From Thiotrichaceae bacterium (GTDB lineage: Bacteria > Pseudomonadota > Gammaproteobacteria > Beggiatoales > Beggiatoaceae), in NCBI GenBank assembly GCA_011391085.1, contig JAABRD010000003.1, positions 1 through 64,000 on the forward strand: a stretch of 64,000 bases of DNA. The letters are read 5' to 3'. Below, in pieces: positions 50,801-57,119 of this stretch; positions within the stretch are counted from its first letter, which is position 1, and the number at the start of each line of letters is the position of its first letter. A program made the position numbers and the translations under genes. The notes below the pieces were generated by a model. It searched no databases, was not told the DNA's origin, and saw only the letters and a program-made list of their open reading frames with translations.

Positions 50801-51188
50801 TGAATAACAAATACGCACCCGCATCCGCACCCGTACCCGCAACCACAACCGCAACCACAACCGCAACCACACCCACACCCGCACCCGCACCCGCACCCGC
50901 AAACGCAAACGCACCCGCAACCACAACCGCAACCACAAACGCAAACGCAAACGCAAACGCAACCACCATCATCATTATCCAAATACTATTAACATCACCA
51001 TTTCCTAACCAAAGCACCGTCCCTATTAATGCGCCCCATAAACTCCCTCCTAACAAGGCGGCAAACAATTCGGCCCATTGGTTATCGGCGTTGATTCTTC
51101 TTTTGATTGTCACGGGCCGCAACCAAAATTCCAGAGGCCATAGCCAGGCATGACGGAGGAGGTGAGAGAGGAATTGAGAGGGGGTCAT
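47898..51188 (-). CDS. Large membrane protein with C-terminal STAND/AAA-type NTPase
   Basis: The 1096-residue protein has an N-terminal membrane region (about 1-310, roughly eight helices), one stretch of which (about 73-125) is made of Ala-Phe, Ala-Gly and Ala-Val dipeptides encoded by a hexanucleotide repeat. A soluble middle part (330-690) contains helical and beta-sandwich-like segments. The NTPase domain has Walker A GQRRIGKTSLL near residue 765 and Walker B VLLLLDEAEKI near 850, followed by a sensor-like FCGTHALQ and a winged-helix-like C-terminus. This NTPase type resembles those of STAND signalling and defence proteins. A smaller relative is encoded at 52025. I do not know its function; an envelope-linked sensor or defence ATPase is inference. 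Confidence 0.75.
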   Translation of the reverse strand: MTPSQFLSHLLRHAWLWPLEFWLRPVTIKRRINADNQWAELFAALLGGSLWGALIGTVLWLGNGDVNSIWIMMMVVAFAFAFAFVVAVVVAGAFAFAGAGAGAGVGVVAVVVAVVVAGTGADAGAYLLFMGTLGIFLGLWLNLTTLSYLLATIDILTLLLFLIWRLAKSGSWLEQGSKTGLAMTWVIGFPLVGFAFFSSVPIEQTHLWGITLVISLGMEIITGFVNEWSNNRLTGQANFLQIFYLLFLLLALGTTLGTLDPSSLSEKLKILSIYFAIAPFIWTGFFFYPFTALIAFWQYRESQVHSFTEEGFQLTIPFRWQTFAYPLPKLSSYLVNLAKQHDVKTALTAIRILQDWTLQGHASTQAAKQLATHPDTAVVFCGEIAIQTNSATLLPFSLTGEIGRAVAVLTKLQEKEDEQPLVILVDNFPKEETSPQKTLLGNLGFKSQQLEWLAPFKATRQAPLSARIDYAQQQLQACTHYQGYDNFQSFLTLLKHYAQVQTVDEILALPALSSDKIATFATTWLAGGSQILQDLAPVVRGLTDYTQLQTLEARREVLKKQKAVLDSLWVQWQWQKKEGLSAYWQAIGQELVTHWQTVLDQEAAQAKDQLRLTLNFPQTSLLVGRQTVTVRVQNISTVIAKSICVEVQDTDGIFWTSKQVRHPLLEGNRQTELRLEYQIDQAQRYVIRGELQAFNYSTDRVFKQPFSCDLTVAEAGHAYQELDYQPYETGAGINADRTFVGRGDLLAWLLNRWRQPDSKPTLVLIGQRRIGKTSLLHKIQRAVADPVPLMPLFIDVQGITSEYDFLTTTSQKMAAALSLTPPSLDRQEPYVDFKQFLASLTTPLAGRRVLLLLDEAEKIPAGRLGDRLPDFLRSMMQGHEYPILLLFCGTHALQRTAWDYSSILFNTAQFKTVSYLSKGESQELLQKPAKDLLEFDPYVLETAYTWTRGQPLLLQSIGANVIDQFNHTFRSGKPRSNYVNYNDFEQAVDTLVKGEDNAAFKDHWKNNDAATHRVLSTLAWCLDDAYPQIDFEGLLRKMTEARLELPQRKQVADIVQRLVEEEILDKMELTYRFSVPLYRRWIAWRWDIRRVKEEGI
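50814..50972. repeat. Hexanucleotide repeat inside the NTPase gene
   Basis: On the plus strand about 26 consecutive 6-bp units of the form (CCCGCA / ACCGCA / AACGCA / ACCACA) run through this stretch, including runs such as AACGCAAACGCAAACGCA. Because the unit is 6 bp, changes in copy number add or remove dipeptides in frame. It encodes a hydrophobic, membrane-like stretch. Confidence 0.92.
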
Positions 51189-51362
51189 GGGAATTGTGAT
51201 GTCTGTGATATAGTTTGGTGGTTGTCTGAATCAGAATTTGCAGAATTTTAGAATTTTCAGAATGAGTCGTGCCGCGAGAAACTAAGTTTCTTTTATATAG
51301 TGATACTCAATTGTATTTGTTGACAGTTTGAAATGCAATATAGAATTATGTCAAGAAAATTC
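51189..51362. other. Short AT-rich intergenic region
   Basis: It contains an AGAAACTAAGTTTCT palindrome (near 51278) and AT-rich sequence. No gene is visible apart from the hicA remnant that follows. Confidence 0.5.
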
Positions 51363-51427
51363 GGTAATGAAGTCTTGCCACTAGCACAATTAATAATATT
51401 CTTAAACAAGCAGGTTTAAAGCCATGA
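51363..51427 (+). pseudogene. hicA remnant
   Basis: The frame ending at 51425-51427 reads SLATSTINNILKQAGLKP followed by TGA, the standard C-terminus of HicA mRNA interferases (TLNxILKQAGLK). The preceding GNEV is in another frame, and no HicA N-terminus (including the catalytic histidine) is found upstream. The TGA overlaps the hicB ATG by 2 bp, the usual hicAB arrangement. Confidence 0.7.
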
Positions 51428-51633
51428 AATATCTTTTCATCATCGAACCCACTAGCACGGGTTATTCCGCTTATTCACCGGACTTAGAAGGTTGTATCAC
51501 CACGGGGGCAACCCTGGAAACAGTGAAAAACAATATGCAAGAAGCCATAGAATTTCATCTCGCCGGCTTGCGGGTCGAAGGGTACGATATTCCCCAACCA
51601 CGTTGTCTGTCGTCTTATGTAGAAATTGGTTAA
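51424..51633 (+). CDS. hicB: HicB-family antitoxin
   Basis: HicB neutralises the RNA-cutting toxin HicA. The 69-residue protein has the partial RNase-H-like fold of HicB: YLFIIEPTSTGYSAYSPDLE, GCITTGATLETVKNNMQEAI and EFHLAGLRVEGYDIPQPR. This is the short form without a separate DNA-binding domain. Its partner hicA is reduced to a 3' fragment just upstream, so it is now an orphan antitoxin. Confidence 0.88.
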   Translation: MKYLFIIEPTSTGYSAYSPDLEGCITTGATLETVKNNMQEAIEFHLAGLRVEGYDIPQPRCLSSYVEIG

Positions 51634-51643
51634 GTGTAGTTAC

Positions 51644-51732
51644 CCTCGTTCCCACGCGCCAGCGTGGGAATGCCGTACCGACGCGCCAGCGTCGCGACCC
51701 CGACGTTCCCACGCCGGCGCGTGGGAACGAGA
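51644..51732. repeat. CTCGTTCCCACGCGCCAGCG palindrome
   Basis: CTCGTTCCCACGCGCCAGCG and CGCCGGCGCGTGGGAACGAG form the outer stem, with an inner GACGCGCCAGCGTC palindrome. This is a high-GC dispersed repeat type distinct from the others in the window. It lies 11 bp behind hicB and may end its transcript. Confidence 0.85.
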
Positions 51733-51739
51733 GTGGACT

Positions 51740-51836
51740 GTCTGAACTCTGATTAGAATGATTTTCAGATGAACTATGATTAGTAAAACCTCCTTATCAG
51801 AGTCCTCATTTAATCCTCTCAATCAGAGTTCCAGAC
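51740..51836. repeat. Free copy of the AACTCTGATTAGAATG cargo
   Basis: GTCTGAACTCTGATTAGAAT at the left and AATCAGAGTTCCAGAC at the right form an imperfect inverted repeat. Closely similar sequences are the cargoes of the elements at 43478 and 53357, but here the GTAGTGATGCAATG ends are missing. Confidence 0.8.
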
Positions 51837-51945
51837 CGACGCGAAACCGTGCGATTCCTGACTTCCCGTTTTTTCGTTACCTACCGTTACCTACGCACCC
51901 GTGTAGAATGGAGAGTTATCCAGACGCTGATTCCAATTTCAGCGG

Positions 51946-52000
51946 TTTTGGAGTACGGAATTTATTCCGTTTCAGTCGGAATAAATTCCGTACTCCAAAA
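51946..52000. repeat. Perfect 24-bp palindrome GGAGTACGGAATTTATTCCG
   Basis: TTTTGGAGTACGGAATTTATTCCG (24 bp) and its perfect inverse complement are separated by a 7-base loop. It lies just behind the NTPase gene at 52025 and may terminate it. Confidence 0.75.
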
Positions 52001-52024
52001 GCTATAAACATTACCTGTACAAAG

Positions 52025-53287
52025 CTACGCTTTGGACTCCTGAGTCAATTCCAAAATCAGTTTAGCAAAGTATTTAGAAAACACCTGCCGTTGTTCATCT
52101 AACAAACCACGATGTTGTAACTCACTGATTTGCCAATTATCTTGAGTCAACACATGACCTTGGGCGACTTGCAATAACACTTGTTGGGCGTCCTCCGACT
52201 GATGTTCCCATAAATCTCGATATTGCCCCCGCAGGGCTTGTTCAATGTTGTAACGATTGACCTCCGATTTGGAATAACGGGCATCCCAATAGGTCGCGGC
52301 TACAATTTGAATAAAAGCGGGATGATAACCGGCATAGTGAAAAATCTCCTTCGCGCTTTTGAAACCAGGTCCTAAACTAAGTTGCATGGGTTCTTGAATT
52401 AACTCCTTAGCCTCCGTTTTAGACAATAGTCCCAACGTGGGGGAGTGGCCAAAAATATTATGAAACTTAGATTCGTCAATTTTACCCTGTTGACAGATGT
52501 CAGAGACCGTGGAACGACTGGCTAACACATAACCAAATTGGTATTCAGGTTGATAACCGAGAACCCGAAGTTGGCTGAAAAAGGAGGTGTTAAAATGGGC
52601 ATTTCCTGTCATTTTATCAAATTCATCTATCAACAAGACGAAACGATAACCTTTCTGGGCATACTGGCGGATAAAATCACGAAGCCCCTCATAATTATAA
52701 ACAGGAGGAGGAGTCACCCGTAACGCTTCTGCTATCGCTTGCTGAAGGGAACTGAAAAATTGCGCTTGGCTGTCTTCACCCAATTTCCATTCTTGGGCAG
52801 TGGCATAAATACTGACCAAATCAGGTTCTGCGGCGAGGGCTTGATAAATTTGATTTAGCAATGACGATTTACCAATCCGACGTTCGCCTAAAATGTTGAC
52901 ATTGGCAGGCTTGTTGGAACGTAACCGGTTCAAAATATCTTTCCATTCGTTATCTCTGCCATAAAACACGGACGAGTTACCAGGTAACGCGGTGCCAGCA
53001 CAATATGGATTTTGCCCTAATTGAATTTGTTGCAGACGTTGGTCTTGGGGCAAGAAACCGGGGTGGGTTGGGTGGCCGAGTTGGGTGATAAAACGGCGAG
53101 TGGGGGGCGGGTCATTGACCAACATATCCGGTTGTTTTGTTAAACGGCGGTCACGAAGATAGAAATATAGGGACAATAATCCAGCAATAGTGCCGATAAT
53201 GGTTATTATGGCCGCAATCGCAATGCCTGGTTTGTTATTGAAAAATTCTATTAGGGCGTCCGATAAAGTAGTGAAAAAATCGAACAT
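52025..53287 (-). CDS. Membrane-anchored STAND/AAA-type NTPase
   Basis: The 420-residue protein has one N-terminal membrane helix (about 20-43: IAIAAIITIIGTIAGLLSLY). A Pro-rich linker follows, then VFYGRDNEWKDIL, Walker A GERRIGKSSLLNQI (about 136-149) and Walker B FVLLIDEFDKM (about 217), with an ASRSTVSDIC sensor-like strand and a winged-helix-like C-terminus. It is a smaller relative of the NTPase at 47898. Its last codons (ELTQESKA) and stop lie inside a CAGGAGTCCAAAGCGTAGC repeat, so the repeat has supplied the C-terminus. It is probably a single gene. Role unknown; membrane-tethered NTPases of this kind occur in defence and signalling contexts. Confidence 0.75.
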   Translation of the reverse strand: MFDFFTTLSDALIEFFNNKPGIAIAAIITIIGTIAGLLSLYFYLRDRRLTKQPDMLVNDPPPTRRFITQLGHPTHPGFLPQDQRLQQIQLGQNPYCAGTALPGNSSVFYGRDNEWKDILNRLRSNKPANVNILGERRIGKSSLLNQIYQALAAEPDLVSIYATAQEWKLGEDSQAQFFSSLQQAIAEALRVTPPPVYNYEGLRDFIRQYAQKGYRFVLLIDEFDKMTGNAHFNTSFFSQLRVLGYQPEYQFGYVLASRSTVSDICQQGKIDESKFHNIFGHSPTLGLLSKTEAKELIQEPMQLSLGPGFKSAKEIFHYAGYHPAFIQIVAATYWDARYSKSEVNRYNIEQALRGQYRDLWEHQSEDAQQVLLQVAQGHVLTQDNWQISELQHRGLLDEQRQVFSKYFAKLILELTQESKA

Positions 53288-53356
53288 GATAAAAATCCTC
53301 TGTGTAAAATAAGATAGACTTGTGCAAAGCTACGCTTTGGACCCTTTCAGAATTTG

Positions 53357-53518
53357 GTAGTGATGCAATGTGGGTGAAAGGTCTGAACTCTGATTAGAAT
53401 GATTTTCAGATGGACTATGATTAGTCAAGCCTCCTTTCATAGCCCTCATTTAATCATCTAAATCAAAGTTCAAGACGAAGAGAAACCGCACGATATTTCA
53501 CCCAGATTGCATCACTAC
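53357..53518. mobile_element. GTAGTGATGCAATG element with AACTCTGATT cargo
   Basis: The ends are GTAGTGATGCAATGTGGGTG and CACCCAGATTGCATCACTAC; the cargo GTCTGAACTCTGATTAGAAT ... AATCAAAGTTCAAGAC is nearly the same as at 51740. It lies upstream of the NTPase gene, together with a lone CAAAGCTACGCTTTGGACC arm. Confidence 0.88.
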
Positions 53519-53578
53519 CCAGAATTTGAAGAATCTGAACCAGGAATCCAAAGCGTAGTTTTGTCTCTAAAGATACGT

Positions 53579-53869
53579 TCATGTATTTTCCTGCAACCAA
53601 CGATTTATCCCATCTTCTGTTTCCTTCGAAGAATCTACCAAGTCCCATTTTTGATTAATGTCTAGGTATTCTTTCTCATTAATTGGAAACGTTTGCAACC
53701 GGGGGGTATCGCAAAGAGGACAAACGTCAGAGGAGAATAACGGCGGGCGTTTCGTGTTAACCCACTGGTCAGGGACGTCTCGTTCCCAACTGACCTTGAT
53801 GACCATGTCGCAACTTAAACATTCGGTTTTGTAAAAACGCGGTTGCCTGCGTAAAAAGTGGCCGGGCAT
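53579..53869 (-). CDS. Small zinc-ribbon hypothetical protein
   Basis: This 96-residue protein has two CxxC pairs (CLSCDMV and CPLCDTP) about 30 residues apart, forming a probable zinc ribbon, with a preceding basic segment LRRQPRFYKTE. The second half is acidic and helical. No family recognised. It lies between the NTPase and cas6 genes on the same strand and is separated from both by repeats. Confidence 0.5.
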   Translation of the reverse strand: MPGHFLRRQPRFYKTECLSCDMVIKVSWERDVPDQWVNTKRPPLFSSDVCPLCDTPRLQTFPINEKEYLDINQKWDLVDSSKETEDGINRWLQENT

Positions 53870-53892
53870 ATATGTTTACCTCTCAATTACGT

Positions 53893-53990
53893 GGTGGACT
53901 AGAGACTAATGCTGGTGATGTGCTACTTTCACCGGCTAAAGCCTCCACTCCGCTAAAGCCTCCACTCCGCTAAAGCCTCTACTCCGGTAT
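53893..53990. repeat. CTAGAGAC/TAAAGCCTC repeat cluster
   Basis: A GTGGACTAGAGACTAATGCTGG arm is followed by three inverted arms of the form GGCTAAAGCCTCCACTCC. It directly follows the cas6 stop. Confidence 0.7.
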
Positions 53991-53993
53991 TCA

Positions 53994-54680
53994 TTATTCA
54001 TTCTCCCCCTGCTTTACCGCCTTAATATCCTTCTGTGGCACAAACAATCCACATCCTCTCTGTCTCTCAGGTCCTAATCCGTGTTGCTGTAACAAGATGG
54101 AATCTTGAGGTTTGAGGTCTGCTACCATCACACTGCGCGTCCATAACTCCCCTTCAGGGAATTGAAAGGTCGCCGTTTTTCCACAGAGTGCCTTGCGACA
54201 CGCAATTCCCTTCTGTTGTAACTGTGTCACCATTCTTTGTAAAAAGTCCTCTTCCTCTTCTTGAGGAGACATGACGACATATCGCGCCAATAAGGCTGGC
54301 ATTCCGACCAAGGGGCGTTCGGATAGCTTCCCTACTTGTAGGGCATGGCCAGCCACGTCCAAGGCCATGCCAGTCAACGCTTGTGCGTCTGGGAGGCGAT
54401 GGTGAGGGAGGCGCAACATCAACTTCGTGCGTCTGGAAAAGTACAATAAACTGTCTGGGCCACTGGGACGTTGCCAACCATGGCCTGATTCTCCTCCATG
54501 AATCAAATGCAACCCTGCCAAGGGTTCGGTGGAAAACCACGGGAGTGCTTGTTGAATCGCGGTGGATAAGGTATACGCATGGTCCACGGGTAAGCAACGA
54601 CAAGTCATCTCGTAAGCCACGTCCATGACGGTTTGCTTCGTCAAGGTATTCGGTTGCTGTTCTTCTTCTTGCCACAACAT
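53994..54680 (-). CDS. cas6: CRISPR-associated Cas6, Cmx6 (type I-MYXAN) family
   Basis: Cas6 proteins cut CRISPR precursor RNA within the repeat. The 228-residue protein matches the Cmx6 pattern by eye: VMDVAYEMTCRCLPVDHAYT, STAIQQALPWF, SRRTKLMLRLPHHRL and, near the C-terminus (about 200-214), the glycine-rich loop GLGPERQRGCGLFVP with the GxGx(5)GxG spacing typical of Cas6 RNA-binding loops. CGKTATFQFPEGELWTRSVM is the middle strand region. No CRISPR array or other cas gene is visible within this window. It starts 1 bp after the stop of a 59-residue ORF, so the two are translationally coupled. It may serve a distant array, or be a repurposed RNA-processing nuclease. Confidence 0.75.
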   Translation of the reverse strand: MLWQEEEQQPNTLTKQTVMDVAYEMTCRCLPVDHAYTLSTAIQQALPWFSTEPLAGLHLIHGGESGHGWQRPSGPDSLLYFSRRTKLMLRLPHHRLPDAQALTGMALDVAGHALQVGKLSERPLVGMPALLARYVVMSPQEEEEDFLQRMVTQLQQKGIACRKALCGKTATFQFPEGELWTRSVMVADLKPQDSILLQQHGLGPERQRGCGLFVPQKDIKAVKQGENE

Positions 54681-54681
54681 A

Positions 54682-54861
54682 TTAATAAAATGCTCCTTCT
54701 AAACGGTCTTCCCAGTTGTCTGGTGTATCAGGAAACGGCGGACGCACATCCATTCGGAAAAAACGTTCGCCAGTCTGTTTGGCCTGTTCTACTAATGTTA
54801 CTAGCTGTTCAAACGATTCTAATTCGTAATGTTCTATGAGAATGTCACTTAAATATAACAT
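54682..54861 (-). CDS. 59-residue protein coupled to cas6
   Basis: From an ATG at 54861 the frame encodes MLYLSDILIEHYELESFEQL, then VTLVEQAKQTGERFFRMDVR, then PPFPDTPDNWEDRLEGAFY and TAA. It is too short for usual ORF cut-offs but has protein-like composition: an N-terminal helix and a proline/acidic tail. Its stop is 1 bp upstream of the cas6 start codon. It might be a Cas-associated accessory or regulator; no family recognised. Confidence 0.6.
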   Translation of the reverse strand: MLYLSDILIEHYELESFEQLVTLVEQAKQTGERFFRMDVRPPFPDTPDNWEDRLEGAFY

Positions 54862-54991
54862 AATAATTAATCATTCAGCAATTCAGGAGTCCAAAGCTGT
54901 GTGTTGGTAAAAGATAAAGTTGCACTTTGTCATTTACTATACTACATGTTATCATAATAGTCCAATTCAATTCCAGAGACATTCATCAAAC
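54862..54991. other. Divergent intergenic region between cas6 unit and membrane gene
   Basis: It carries one AATTCAGGAGTCCAAAGC repeat arm (near 54881-54898) and AT-rich sequence. It likely holds the promoters of both divergent units, but no clear consensus was found. Confidence 0.4.
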
Positions 54992-55342
54992 ATGCACCAC
55001 TCATTATCTTATATCATTCATTTTTTCCGAGACCTTCTCATCATTTTTTGCGCAGCTTTTGGCGTGAGGATACTGGAGAAGGCCATTGGATGGCTTAACT
55101 CTATTTTGGGCACATCGTCATCTGACCATTCGTCAATACCTTCTTATCTGCACATTGACATCGTGGCCGCCATCGTAACTGTGTTAGACACGGTAGCGAT
55201 TGTGACCATTAGCATCATTGGCATTTCCACCGTGATGAAGGCTTGGCAAGAACATCACTGGTGGCAGCAACATCACCCAATCCCTTGTGAACATCCAGAA
55301 TGCCCATATAATGACTCTCACACTCCCAAAACCAAAGGTTAG
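54992..55342 (+). CDS. Small membrane protein with C-terminal Cys/His segment
   Basis: From the ATG at 54992 the 116-residue protein has two hydrophobic segments (RDLLIIFCAAFGVRILEKAI and IVAAIVTVLDTVAIVTISII). A cytosolic tail follows with HHWWQQHHPIPCEHPECPYN, which could bind a metal ion. An earlier frame start at 54920 lies in unlikely sequence. The next gene on the same strand begins 12 bp later and also combines membrane helices with a cysteine ribbon. No family recognised. Confidence 0.55.
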   Translation: MHHSLSYIIHFFRDLLIIFCAAFGVRILEKAIGWLNSILGTSSSDHSSIPSYLHIDIVAAIVTVLDTVAIVTISIIGISTVMKAWQEHHWWQQHHPIPCEHPECPYNDSHTPKTKG

Positions 55343-55354
55343 ACTACAACTCTT

Positions 55355-55903
55355 ATGTCCAAAATCATCCCATTTTCCTTCAACTCTCTGACTCTCTGGT
55401 TAATCACGAATCTGTTGATGGCCAGTTTCTTGTGCTTCATTCCCATTGTCTGGGCCGATGCCTTGACGGAACAGACGTTGTCGCAAGGTCTCATTCTGGC
55501 TACGATTTTTTTAGTGCCATCCGAACTATACCGCCAATTCAAGGCGAACATCGATGCCTATCTAGCCAAACAGGTTTTTTCAACCACGGGCAATCGGTCA
55601 CTGTTTACCAGAATCCCTTTTCCTTCTTTCCAGCGTCCCCATCCCGATTTGGTCCTGGCTTATCGTGGTGGACATCAAGGTCCTGCAAATTCAAAGTCGC
55701 CCAAAACGGTGAAATTCAAACTGCAATGTTGGAAATGTGGTGCGGAGTTCCCTTATCTTTATACCCCAGACCTGTCCGATAAGTCGGGTTCTGTGGTGTT
55801 AAACGTGACCAAGATTTGCCCAATGTGTCATGCGACTTGTCAGTTGACCGTGCCTTCAGACCAGTTGTATTTGCGGCGGTTTAAGACACAGGCGCCTGCG
55901 TGA
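55355..55903 (+). CDS. Membrane protein with zinc-ribbon domain
   Basis: The 182-residue protein has two hydrophobic segments near the N-terminus (LTLWLITNLLMASFLCFIPI and LSQGLILATIFLVPSELYRQ) and a cytosolic ribbon with CWKCGAEF and CPMCHATC pairs. Together with the preceding gene it makes a two-gene unit. Its stop overlaps a GACAAAGCGACGCTTTGGAC palindrome. The function is unknown. Confidence 0.55.
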   Translation: MSKIIPFSFNSLTLWLITNLLMASFLCFIPIVWADALTEQTLSQGLILATIFLVPSELYRQFKANIDAYLAKQVFSTTGNRSLFTRIPFPSFQRPHPDLVLAYRGGHQGPANSKSPKTVKFKLQCWKCGAEFPYLYTPDLSDKSGSVVLNVTKICPMCHATCQLTVPSDQLYLRRFKTQAPA

Positions 55904-55989
55904 CAAAGCGACGCTTTGGACTCCAGGTCAACGGGGGTCCAAATTTTTTTTCACAGTTGGATTCCGACATCGTAAAGGAGATTTATAAA

Positions 55990-56196
55990 ATGACTACCCT
56001 TGCCCCTAAAATTCCAGTAGAAGAGAGGGCGGGACTAGAGGCTTTAGCCAGATCAGGTGGGACATTATTGGCTGGTGGTCCATCGACCAGTGACCTAATT
56101 ATTGAGGAAAGTAACCGCCGTAAGTCGGGAGTTGAGGACAAACGTCCATTGGTTTGTCCACTACCTCTTTATCACGACAGTAATTCTAAAGTGTGA
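55990..56196 (+). CDS. Small hypothetical protein containing a repeat-derived segment
   Basis: From the ATG at 55990, with AAAGGAG 9 bp upstream, the frame encodes 68 residues: MTTLAPKIPVEERAGLEALA, then RSGGTLLAGGPSTSDLIIEE, then SNRRKSGVEDKRPLVCPLPL and YHDSNSKV. The RAGLEALARSGG segment is the translation of the dispersed CTAGAGGCTTTAGCC repeat. The good ribosome site suggests a real gene, perhaps antitoxin-like, into which the repeat was inserted in frame. Family not recognised. Confidence 0.45.
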   Translation: MTTLAPKIPVEERAGLEALARSGGTLLAGGPSTSDLIIEESNRRKSGVEDKRPLVCPLPLYHDSNSKV

Positions 56197-56207
56197 GAAA
56201 AAAATAG

Positions 56208-56298
56208 GCAGTGATGCAATCTAACTGATAAGAAGTACCATGACTGACAGACCATAGAGAATCTGCCAATCCTTCTATCACCCAGATTGCATCACTAC
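56208..56298. mobile_element. Short GTAGTGATGCAATG-family element
   Basis: GCAGTGATGCAATCTAACTG at the left and CACCCAGATTGCATCACTAC at the right bound only about 50 bp of non-hairpin cargo. It lies between the small ORF and the PP2C gene. Confidence 0.75.
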
Positions 56299-56306
56299 CC
56301 TCATCC

Positions 56307-57119
56307 TCATTGCCACCACTTTTGCAACCTCTGCCACAACCCCAGCGCAGGCTTTGACACTTCCAATGGACGCACCAAAATTACCGAGATATTATCCTCT
56401 CCGCCTTTTTCATTAGCCACTTCAATTAATTTCTCCGCGGCCTGGCCCAGCGCATGAGAATATTGATTGATGATTGCTTGCATCTCCTTGTCTTCAAGCA
56501 TGTCATTTAGACCATCTGAACACAATAAATAAATATCCCCTGCCACGACATCCCGTTCCTGAATATCTACGGTCACTTTACTCCCTACCCCCAAAGCACG
56601 GGTCACTAAATTCTTATTAGGTGAACGACGGGCTTGGTCGGGGGTGTAAAATCCGCAATCGATTAACTCTTGGCGTACCGAATGGTCCTTGGTCAATTGA
56701 GTCAATTGAGTTCCCCGTAACCGATACATGCGCGAGTCACCGACATGGGCAATGCTGACCTGGTTGTCATGAAACAGCGCGGTGACAACGGTGGTGCCCA
56801 TCCCGTGATAATAGGCTTCTCGTTCGGCGGTCTCATAAATTAACAAATTTGCTTTCTCAACGGCTTGTTCAAGCCACACGGTGGTATAGTGATAATGGCG
56901 ATGATGGTCACGCCTATAACGAACCGTCTTTTTTAGCGTCTTATTCAATTCCTCTTTGATGGTGTCCACTGCCAATTGACTGGCGACTTCACCGGCTTGA
57001 TACCCTCCCATCCCGTCGGCAAGGACTACCAGTCCTAAGACTTTATCACTGGCGAGACTGTCTTCATTATGGTCACGGACTCGTCCCGTATCGGTGTTAC
57101 ATACAATTTCTATGGACAT
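56307..57119 (-). CDS. PP2C-type Ser/Thr protein phosphatase
   Basis: PP2C phosphatases remove phosphate from Ser/Thr with two metal ions. The 270-residue protein has all the core motifs: DTGRVRDHNEDSL, LADGMGGYQAGEVASQ, AHVGDSRMYRLRGTQLTQLT, KDHSVRQELID, NLVTRALGVG, LLCSDGLNDML and GEDNISVILVRP. It overlaps the end of the CHASE2-kinase gene by 10 bp, so kinase and phosphatase are co-expressed and probably act on the same targets. The tail (LWQRLQKWW) is basic and aromatic and could touch the membrane. Confidence 0.93.
   Translation of the reverse strand: MSIEIVCNTDTGRVRDHNEDSLASDKVLGLVVLADGMGGYQAGEVASQLAVDTIKEELNKTLKKTVRYRRDHHRHYHYTTVWLEQAVEKANLLIYETAEREAYYHGMGTTVVTALFHDNQVSIAHVGDSRMYRLRGTQLTQLTKDHSVRQELIDCGFYTPDQARRSPNKNLVTRALGVGSKVTVDIQERDVVAGDIYLLCSDGLNDMLEDKEMQAIINQYSHALGQAAEKLIEVANEKGGEDNISVILVRPLEVSKPALGLWQRLQKWWQ

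Noticed and set aside
50728-50982. Cys/Gly and Arg/Leu low-complexity ORFs opposite or in other frames of the NTPase gene
   Set aside because: They arise from the hexanucleotide repeat within the real 1096-codon frame.
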